The notes below the pieces were generated by a model that saw nothing but the letters and a program-made list of their open reading frames with translations, was not told the DNA's origin and made no database searches. Shown here in pieces: positions 55,974-64,000 of a stretch of 64,000 nt of DNA. The DNA comes from Sipunculus nudus (lineage: Eukaryota; Annelida; Sipuncula; Golfingiida; Sipunculidae): contig CM049313.1 in NCBI GenBank assembly GCA_026874595.1, positions 70,860,659-70,924,658 on the forward strand, in the 5' to 3' direction. The translations under genes were made by a program, and so were the position numbers. Each line of letters begins with the position of its first letter. Position 1 is the stretch's first letter.

Positions 55974-58900
55974 TATATCCAGGTATTTAATTTAGCTATT
56001 AATGTGTGTGCATATATTGTTCATAATAACCAATTAGCCTGGAATCTGGTAAACATCTTATAAATAGATAAGTGTTGGAAGCCATATAGCTCGAGGTAAC
56101 TTTCAGAGTAAAATATTTGTCCATGTTTATGCCAAAGGTCAGATGAAACATTGTCCAGTTAAGACCTGGCTTAGACTATTCAAGAACTGGACACTAACGG
56201 CCTTATAAACAACCCCATCCCCTCCTCACGCATGGCTCCTCAGCTGAAGGGGCGGACTTGAGGTGTGTGTGTGCGGGGGGGGGGGGGGGGGAGGGGGGAT
56301 GCTGTGTTTGAGAGGCCGGGGGTGTCCAGTTCTGGACTTGGCTGAGACCAGGTCACCACTGAGAGCTTGGGTAGGCTCGATTACGATTTGCATCTGACCT
56401 CGACTAGTTACAACCTGGATTAGATCACATCTCAATCGGAATCTGGACTAAGCCATACCAGAATACATCAGCAATGTATGGATCTTGTCATGGCCTGTTC
56501 TAAACTGTAACATGGACTAGACCAGTCAGGTGGACTATGTCTGGATTAAGGAAAGTCTAGCCTTTTTCCACATATTTTCATAGATCCTTAAAAAATGACA
56601 TTATTTTATGATCGAGCTATCGCAGCTATCGGTTCTATAAGTATCTAAGCCGGTTGAAAAAAAAACTATTTTATCATATTTCACGATATTAAGACTTTTA
56701 GCTTATTTAGCCATATTGCTATGTTGCGCACTGAAATAACACAAATTCTGTATGAAATGTTCAGAAGCGACAGTAATTGTTTGGAATTATAATGTAATTG
56801 TCAATGTGGTATTCTAAGCCGCAATGTGTCTTTGTGATATTATAATATATACACTATTCGTTTGAATAAATAATAACCATATTTTGTATAATTTTATTTC
56901 AATTAAAATTATGGATCGTAATACTTTGAAATGTTCACTTTTCCAAAGGAAAGGCATTATAAAACAGGTTTGTTTTCCCGCAGACAACCATGCCTTTCCC
57001 TTAAAGATACATCCTATCGTCATGCATGTCAAACTTTGATTCACACATCGCTCAGTGTAAGCCTGATACTGTCACCTTACATGCCATCCTTCATGCACAC
57101 TAGCATGTAAAAGAACTGAAAGTTTTTAAAGTAACACTCTTATATCAGAAACATGTTGAGAAGTGAAAAAAACAGGAAAATATAGGAGATGAGGCCCTAT
57201 ATCCCGGCAAGTATATGAAATTATAGACCATTATTATAGGATAATAAAGAAAATATAGTTGGAACAACACCTGTAAAATATTTTGTTGTTGTGTCATGTT
57301 TGTTATAACTTATCAGCTGCTAATGTGAAATATATCGAGATGTAAAGGATAAGTACAAAATGAAAAATGCCTTTCCGTGCTCGTGTTTGCCTGTATGAAA
57401 CAGGTGGAAAGGCGTCATTACGACCAATGAATATACTTATGTTTTGTCATTATTGAACATTCGTACTATGCCGTTTAATTTAGTTCCTACTCTGTAGGCC
57501 TATGTCTGTTAGTATAACGTTGTGAGTCTGGTCCCTCAATGAGACGAGCTCAGTTTCAACAGCAATAGATAGTGCACGTGTACTCTGACATTCAAGGCCG
57601 GAATCCAGTCTTCAATCATCCAATCAAAATGAAAGGCGCAGCATTCCGGGACCAGGTTATTAAAAATATCACATTCATAAGTATAAAAAAATCTCAGCAT
57701 GGAAATCTGAAGAATGAGCACAGATAAAAAGTTGATATAAACGATATGAGTCAAGATAAAGTACACGTTAAGTAGCATTAACGGCTTGATTTTACCCGTG
57801 TCTTGGTTTGCGTGCCATGTTTTGAGAGGGATCGAGTGAGCTGCTCGCGTTTGTCTTCTGTTATTCTTCCTCTAAAGGCCACTCATGCATTAACCATGTT
57901 GCATAACTATCTTGCTTGTCAAATATGATTGATTACAAGAAAACCTGATGACTCTGACTAGAGATTTTGTCGGTTTCTTTGGCCTGAACTTGCTATTGAT
58001 CACAGCCCACTGATTGTATGGGCGTGAATCGCTGTAGAGAATCCCATAAGCGTAATACATTACAATCGATATAAAACAATATTGCTACGTCATAATTGAT
58101 AAATGTAGCGTCAGAAAAGTTTGACACATTATATAATATGAATTATGATACGAAACAAGACTGTTGTGAAAATGGATAATAATGGATTCAATTATTCATG
58201 TATGTACGCAATTACGTTAACACGAACAATATGATTTGCTTTCCTCTTTATTTTCATTGGTTTATTTTCATGTGGTGTCATTGATATGTCATTTCAATGA
58301 AAATGAAACTATAGCTCTTTTGTTATTCTGATACTCTGTTTTTTTCCCTGAAGAAACAAAAGAAATATCTGATTTGGCATGTCATTCTATTAATCACAGT
58401 AAAGAAGGCAGCTCTTTTTTTGCCAACGTAGTTAAGGTTAATTCAGACAAGTGGACAATGGTAGTATTATTAAGATATTCGAACTTCTACGTGGTATAAA
58501 AGTTGATGTATTTTAAAATGGACTCCACATGGAATAATTTATTTGACAGTGGTAGAGGTAATTGCTGCATGGCAAATTGATATCTGGGGAATTCAGGACA
58601 ATTATGAATATTTTGTTGCCATGATTGTTAAAATGTTCAATAAAAAATCTTAATATTATGGTGTAACCTTTAATCAAAGCAAGTTGAAAAATCGAGAATT
58701 ATCATATTTAATTTCAATTCTAAAAGAATAAGAAAAAGCTCAATATCAGCAAGAAAATGTGGTTTACCTGATCCACGTGAGCAGTGAACTGTTATCAAAT
58801 GCTTTCACGGGCATTGTCAGCCTTATATAGACATCGATTACCTGAGTTTATTAAATTTGTAACACAACCTGTGTTTCCACGAATTTTGAGACGGAGGTCC

Positions 58901-59406
58901 ACCCCAAAGGACAACTGATGAGAAACCAGGAAAAGATCCTCAAGTCCGGAAAAGCGGAGTTTCAATATCCCCAAAGTTTTTTTGAACCCCTTAAAATTGT
59001 ACATTTCCAAATTCACGAATTGCACATGGATGGGTGGTGATTATCTAAGATTGAACAGATTTATCCAAGATCAGATTAGGCTATTGACGCCAAATATAGA
59101 ATTTTTTTTTTCAAAACAGTGGTCCTTAGATTTCCGTTGCGCTTTTGACATATTGAACCCGACATCATATAGCTGCTTTTAATATTAGTCTCAGCACCAA
59201 CGTTATAGATTAATGACCAAATTAATTTCATTTTATTTACACGTAGCAGATACATTTACAGTCGGAAGCAGCTGACTTCTAAAATCGCTGTCCTGGAAAC
59301 CATTCTCTGTGAAAAAAAAAAACATAATTAAACTGCAAATCAGACAGACATGTTTCAGTTACAAGCTTTTATTTTAAAGTCAGTCACGATATTGGTCGTT
59401 TAATTC
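55969..59406. other. AT-rich unique sequence with one G tract
   Basis: G17 followed by AG6 lies at 56,275-56,298, after (GT)n. Between 56,320 and 56,560 short strings such as TGGACTAG/CTGGATTAG recur irregularly, perhaps a decayed minisatellite. No genes seen. Confidence 0.5.
56275..56291. repeat. G17 homopolymer
   Basis: Seventeen consecutive G. Confidence 0.98.
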
Positions 59407-59739
59407 CTATACAAAGTGACATGTCGGACTTCGGAGTCGGTGGTTGTTTATACGGAATACCCTTATATACAGCATGGGTATATTAAACGTGAACAGACAA
59501 CATGGCCTACCCAAGGCGTCAGAGCGGCCATCATACAAGACAAATGTCAGTCTTTGCTGGGTTTCGTACTGTGCTGTGTTATTTATCGAGGGAGGCATCT
59601 CTTTGTTGCGTGTTTCTATGAAGTTTCTCATTTCGCTACAGTCCTCTGTCTGAATCAGCCAGATAACAGTTAAGGGCCTACAAGCTACATCAATCAGACA
59701 GTATTGAAGCTTGACCTTTACAGATACCGCTTGTTGCAT
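59407..59739 (-). CDS. Hypothetical 110-codon open frame, minus strand
   Basis: On the minus strand ATG at 59,739 begins MQQAVSVKVKLQYCLIDVAC, and the frame ends at TAG (59,407). It is open upstream to 59,895 without another ATG. This is the longest non-repetitive open frame in the window (162 codons in all). The middle part (TEDCSEMRNFIETRNKEMPP) is hydrophilic and coding-like. No domain is recognised. A TATA-like TATATAAGG on the same strand lies inside its 3' half, and an acceptor-like pyrimidine tract ending TTTTTTTCACAG lies further downstream near 59,308, so the segment may include parts of a gene with a different structure. Confidence 0.2.
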   Translation of the reverse strand: MQQAVSVKVKLQYCLIDVACRPLTVIWLIQTEDCSEMRNFIETRNKEMPPSINNTAQYETQQRLTFVLYDGRSDALGRPCCLFTFNIPMLYIRVFRINNHRLRSPTCHFV

Positions 59740-60099
59740 TGATTTTCCGTTTGTTTCAGAACATTTTCTAATATTTCTTCCATGTCGCGTTAGGTTAAAA
59801 AGATCTAATCTTAATGCGCAAAGCCTGGCTTCCGTTATAAGAAAACTGTGCAAATTTGAAGTATTCCAGTAAGAATGGCAAACTACAACCTTCACTCATC
59901 ATTCATGTGATAGATGTGTTTTGAAACAGAAACGCTGTGTATAAGGGAGATTAGCTAAGGACAGGCTTAATGATTCTGTTATTTGATTTGCTTGTCAGCA
60001 TCTCGTCATTGCAAATGCTGAATAAACAATACTTTTTTTTTGCGTTCGTCATCAATTATATAATCATTAGAACCATGCAACTATGGATCGTCAAATCGG

Positions 60100-60310
60100 A
60101 TTTTGTGGACGGGGATAGAGCATATGAATCAAAGTCTGAAGATCGTGAGTTCGAATCTCAACAGACGAACGGTGAGATTTTTCACGGTCTGCCTCTACCC
60201 CGCTAGCACTTTGCTGCGCTAGAGGAAAAGAGTGTGCCCAACGGCCATGGATCAGTGCGCATTTGGAGGTTCCTCTGTGTTATAACCCGCAGGTGCGTTA
60301 CACTTAGACT
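60100..60310 (+). mobile_element. tRNA-derived SINE family S1, near full-length copy
   Basis: The A-box region GGACGGGGATAGAGCATATG is followed by the B box GATCGTGAGTTCGAATCTCA (60,141-60,160), then GGTGAGATTTTTCACGG, GTGTGCCCAACGGCC and TTATAACCCGCAGGTGCG at the end. The head matches the copies at 26,545 and 35,250 and the tail those at 11,160 and 63,080, so it links the two halves of the family. Confidence 0.75.
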
Positions 60311-60373
60311 GCCTGACGGTAATCGTGTGTTTCCGCCACACACACTTAATGGCATTCTCGACTCTCCATTCTC

Positions 60374-60400
60374 GACGACCCGGGTTCGATCCTCGATGTG
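60374..60400 (+). other. tRNA B-box-like GGGTTCGATCC
   Basis: CGACCCGGGTTCGATCCTCG resembles a T-arm. No matching acceptor or anticodon arm is seen upstream, so this is probably the start of another SINE-derived piece adjoining the S1 copy. Confidence 0.3.
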
Positions 60401-60600
60401 TCTATGAGAGTGGGTTGTACTGAAATGTCAAACGCCGGTGGTTTTCTCCGGTTTCCTTGACCTCTAGACATTATCCAACCTCACACTGGAGCCTTATTTA
60501 GTTAATTTACTATTTGTGGAAGCTTTGTAAAAAAAATGTACCGTTGTTGGCTTCATAGGCGCGAGGTTAAATATTCGCGATTATCACTTCATCAGTATAA

Positions 60601-60974
60601 CGCGAGGGTTTCATGTTTGCAATTAACCGTACAGTTATTTACACAATGAACATAATAATTATTATATCAGTTACCTTATATTTACTCAAAAGCTTAACAG
60701 TTGCAACCGCTGCAAAGGAACATCGAGCAGGTGGACCTTCTTCAAGCAACAGAGACAGATATACAAAAGTATTGGCATTATTTATATAGTCGATCTTTGA
60801 ATTACGGGTAACGTAAAGTGTATGCTAGTATTGATGCTACTGGCTCAATATACTTGCGATCCCATTGAAGCTTTTGAGAAATAACTACTCACATGTGCAG
60901 ATGTGTAAGTCACGAAGGTTTTATTCTCGCGATAACTTCCCCTTCGTGAATATCGCTAAATTGAAACCCTCGCG
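60601..60974. repeat. 13-bp perfect inverted repeat enclosing 374 bases
   Basis: CGCGAGGGTTTCA at 60,601-60,613 is the exact reverse complement of TGAAACCCTCGCG at 60,962-60,974. Related CpG-rich strings lie just outside or inside (ATTCGCGATTATC at 60,572, CTCGCGATAACTTC at 60,935). This may be an inverted-repeat element; no target duplication is evident. Confidence 0.6.
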
Positions 60975-61097
60975 AGCAAAGAGGCAACCACAAATAACCG
61001 GGTTGGAATTCTAGAGATATTATACTTTGGCTTTGGGAAGGCAATCCTAATTGAGCAGTAAAAATAGCTTCCAAAATAAATGTGAAAAACGAACTAT

Positions 61098-61735
61098 AGT
61101 TTAACAGAATAAAATTCGTAACGGAAGATTATATTAACACTATTTTAGGAAAAAATACAATTCATGACGGAAGATTAAATTAACACCTTTTCAGGGACAG
61201 AATAAAATTCGCGCAGAAGATTATATTAACATTATTTCAGGGTCAGAATTAAATTCATGACGGAAGATTATATTAACACTATTTCAGGGACAGAATAAAA
61301 TTCGTGACGGAAGATTATATAAACACACTTTCAGGGACAGAAAAAAAATCGTGACAGAAGACTTTATAAAATCAATTTCAGGGACAGAATAAAACTCGTG
61401 ACGGAAGATTATATAAACACAATTCCAGGGACAGAATTAAATTCGTGACGGAAGATTATATATACACTATTTTAGGTACTGAATAAAATTCGTGCAGAAG
61501 ATTATATTAACACTATTTCAGGGACAGAATTAAATTCGTGACGGAAGATTATATAAACACCAATTTAGGGACAGAATAAAATTCGTGCAGTGGATTATAT
61601 TAACACAATACAAGGACAGAATAAAATTCGTGACGGAAGATTATATTAACACAAAACTAGGGGCAGAATAAAATTCGTGACGGAAGATTATATTAACATA
61701 ATTTCAGGGACAGAATAAAATTGTTGCAGTACATT
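61098..61735. repeat. 47-bp minisatellite, about 14 units
   Basis: ACGGAAGATTATATTAACAC-ATTTCAGGGACAGAATAAAATTCGTG recurs with intervals of 45-47 bases (GGAAGATT or its variant at 61,123, 61,169, 61,215, 61,262, 61,309, 61,356, 61,403, 61,450, 61,496, 61,543, 61,590, 61,635 and 61,682). Some units have the one-base-shorter variant GTGCAGAAGATT. Period 47 is not a multiple of three and no frame is open across it. Confidence 0.95.
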
Positions 61736-62061
61736 CTTGACACCTACAGACAGACAAAATGTGCATTGTCCTGTTCTTGTTCTCTGATTTTAAACTCTCT
61801 ATTTTCGTAAAAAATTATATCAAATTTAGTAAAACTGACTTATACAAAAATTGATTTGGAAATCTGTATATATATAGATATGCATATGAAAGTGAAACCA
61901 TCATTTGAAATGGACAAAACCATTAAACTGCCCACTTGTTAGAGGAACCCACTACATGGAGGTCATGATAAGTAAAAAGGGGACTGTCAAAAGTTGACTA
62001 CTATATAGAGGTTCTCCACCTAGAGTGTTTCCACTGTATAAGCGTGAGAGGGAGAAAGGGG

Positions 62062-62262
62062 ATGGTTTATGTTCGGTTACCACTGTGGGTTCTCTGCTTG
62101 GTCATCATCGTATACTTTCCAGTACCAAGAACCATTTTGCCGCCAGGATATTGTGTACTTTCAGACAAGGTTGGTAAAAAAAGCTCAAACCTCAGCACAA
62201 CAGATTGTTTAATAAGAGACGAGGAAGGACTTGACAGGTGGCCATACGTCAGCGTGTTTTAA
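62062..62262 (+). CDS. Hypothetical small protein with a hydrophobic N-terminus
   Basis: The ATG at 62,062 begins MVYVRLPLWVLCLVIIVYF, which resembles a signal peptide or signal anchor (basic residue, then about 15 hydrophobic residues). It is followed by a proline-rich turn, two cysteines and a charged end (RDEEGLDRWPYVSVF), then TAA; 66 codons in all. A donor-like GACAAG|GTTGGT after codon 36 is weak. The sequence before the start (ACTATATAGAGG, about 62,000) could hold a TATA element. No family is recognised. It could be a secreted peptide, a first exon of a membrane protein, or chance. Confidence 0.2.
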   Translation: MVYVRLPLWVLCLVIIVYFPVPRTILPPGYCVLSDKVGKKSSNLSTTDCLIRDEEGLDRWPYVSVF

Positions 62263-63079
62263 CCAAGTCCCTGTTTGAGTAAGCGAGTATTGATTGGGTG
62301 GTGTCTGTCTGGACCAGAGAACATTGGTTATTGCCTGACGTGCGAATCGCTACTCACGCGGATGGCTGTGAGAACACAACAATAGAGCGAACCCTCTGTG
62401 ACCCCTCACGGGGAACAGTGAATATGGAAACTTCAGAAAATGTGATAAATCGGTGCTAAAGAAAAACACTGGCAATACAGTGTTCACTGTTGAATCTTAA
62501 ATGTATGTTAAAAATGCATTCGTTTGAATAAAAACTTATCCCACATATGTTTGACAAAACATTTTTAACATTCATTTTGAATTGAAACTAAAGGTTGACC
62601 AATTTACATCAGAATTAATTTTTTAACTTGTGTATGTCAGAATTTCTAAGGAAACTAGCTTTGGACTTAATTCAACCACAGTTTTACCTATGTATGTGTG
62701 TATATTCGTACATCAAAGACATGCCTACATTCATACCCCTATAAAGTATTTAACTAACTCTCCGCAATGTTGGAATAACTGGGTATAATGTGGGCATATT
62801 TTGTTTTTAAAAAACATTGTCGATCAACCATTTTTATTGGATACTAGTCCCGGCAGTGAAATCAAATATGTATGTTTTTTTTCTGTTTTGCTCCTGTTTA
62901 CACATTCTCTTAGACTTCTATTTTATTCAATAGATTTTGCTTATTTACTTTAAGCATGCTTTATTTCATCAAATAAGATGAGATTAAGTTATCTATTTTC
63001 TAGGTTCGTTCATGCTCTGATATCATTTAAGTTATATGTCTGCCTTCTCACGTGTTTGTTACAGATGCCTTTTAACAAT
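62263..63079. other. AT-rich unique sequence, nothing seen
   Basis: No repeats or coding frames of note. Confidence 0.5.
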
Positions 63080-63300
63080 CGGCCTCTGTGGCTCAGGTTT
63101 CGTCACAGAACTAAAAGCTTTGAGATTGTGAGTTAAAATCTCAGGCGAGGTGATGATATTTTCGAAGGTCGGCCCCTGCAGGCTTTATAGGTAGACTGTG
63201 CCGTACTTCACTCACAAACGAGTGTCCCTTTTGGGGTTCCCTCGGTGTTATGACCCAGCAGACTGGATCAGACACACCCATGACCCGCAGGAATGGTACA
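63080..63300 (+). mobile_element. tRNA-derived SINE family S1 copy
   Basis: It begins CGGCCTCTGTGGCTCAGG, as the 35,250 copy does on the minus strand. The B box has decayed to GATTGTGAGTTAAAATCTCA. Further on come CTCACAAACGAGTGTCCC, TTCCCTCGGTGTTATGACC and CATGACCCGCAGGAATGG, matching the bodies at 11,160 and 28,447. It is the longest copy in the window. Confidence 0.75.
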
Positions 63301-64000
63301 CCGAGCCTGGTTGACACCAGGGAATCGAGTATTAGCCCCTGTCACGTAGTCCGGAATGGAATGCTGCAGATGTATAGAGTACATAGTTAAGCAAGCATTT
63401 AAATATCTATGGAGGCGGTTACCTCCACCAAAAAATGCATTGTAACATAGCACCCTTTGGTACAATTAGTAAACTAAAAATTAGTTATCAACTAATATTC
63501 AAAGACCGACCCCCATGTCTTATTCCAAATTATTGTTGAGTTGCTGTGGTTGGGTGAGGGGCTTCTAGTGATCAAACTTCTAGTTTTAATACTGTTGATT
63601 TCTAGTTATCTATAAAATAAATCATCTCCTTATCATTGAACCTGTCTCATACATCCCATCATTCTCCAGAAACTGACATGGTTGAGTTAACAAAACTATT
63701 CTAAGTCGATTTCCGGAGAGAGTGCAATTTGATATCCTTAATAAGAGACGCTCTAAGTGGATATTTCTTAACTTACAGTAGGTCTTTACAGAAAAATAAC
63801 CGTTCCCTTCATCTCTGCAAATGCAGGGTCCAGCACCCCAAACCTTGTTGGTCCTCTGATATATGAGGAAAAGAGAGGCAGTACTCTGATGCCTGCGGCG
63901 TTCTAGATATTGGTCCCCGGGGCTGTCAGAAACCAGACTAACGGGCCGCGGACTGCCGGATTCTATCCCTTATTGATCAACTACGTATATCATTAAAGAT
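63301..64000. other. Unique sequence to the window edge, nothing certain
   Basis: A minus frame at 63,268-63,465 overlaps the SINE and is unrecognised. The last 200 bases are slightly GC-richer, with no identifiable exon. Confidence 0.45.

Noticed and set aside
60374-60400. tRNA gene ending GGGTTCGATCC
   Set aside because: No anticodon or D arm precedes the T-arm-like sequence at the right distance.

Overview
This window looks like non-coding DNA from a eukaryote, most likely an animal. The base composition and repeat content (AT-rich sequence, several tRNA-derived SINEs, hAT-like non-autonomous elements, many minisatellites and microsatellites, long G/C homopolymers) would suit a marine invertebrate such as a mollusc. 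That placement is inference, because no conserved gene anchors it. I see no prokaryotic operon structure, no rRNA, no convincing functional tRNA, no CRISPR array and no open frame that I can assign to a known protein family. The longest open frames lie in tandem repeats whose period is a multiple of three, or run across transposon copies. The window therefore reads as intergenic or large-intron sequence.

Layout: 1-1,070 is a minisatellite with 30-bp and 72-bp units. 2,290-3,200 holds three copies of a 279-bp tandem repeat. 3,740-4,065 and 7,330-7,645 are two diverged copies of one dispersed element. A short hAT-like family occurs at 4,759, 38,988 and 47,114. tRNA-derived SINE pieces occur near 11.2, 26.6, 28.5, 35.3, 60.2 and 63.2 kb, and a second SINE-like family near 21.3 and 42.9 kb. 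Smaller arrays lie at 23.05 kb (36 bp), 25.26 kb, 34.14 kb (27 bp), 39.94-40.43 kb (82 bp) and 61.10-61.73 kb (47 bp). The most structured repeat is a 36-bp array from 43.14 to 45.80 kb. Most of its monomers carry a TGACGTC core, it is organised into a 180-bp five-monomer higher-order repeat on its right side, and it is interrupted by a 738-bp LTR-like segment.

If the window carries gene sequence, the best candidates are short plus-strand first coding exons at 25,685, 46,905 and 54,487, with a weaker one at 52,894. The first three begin at an ATG, end at a consensus-like splice donor and leave the same phase (0). This would fit alternative first exons of one gene whose shared exons lie beyond the right edge. 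A charged, coding-looking open frame on the minus strand at 19,061-19,261 could be a terminal exon of another gene. None of these is proven. Possible control sequences include CRE-plus-TATA at 18.3 kb, CRE clusters at 22.0-23.0 and 38.66 kb, and a TATA box at 52.1 kb.
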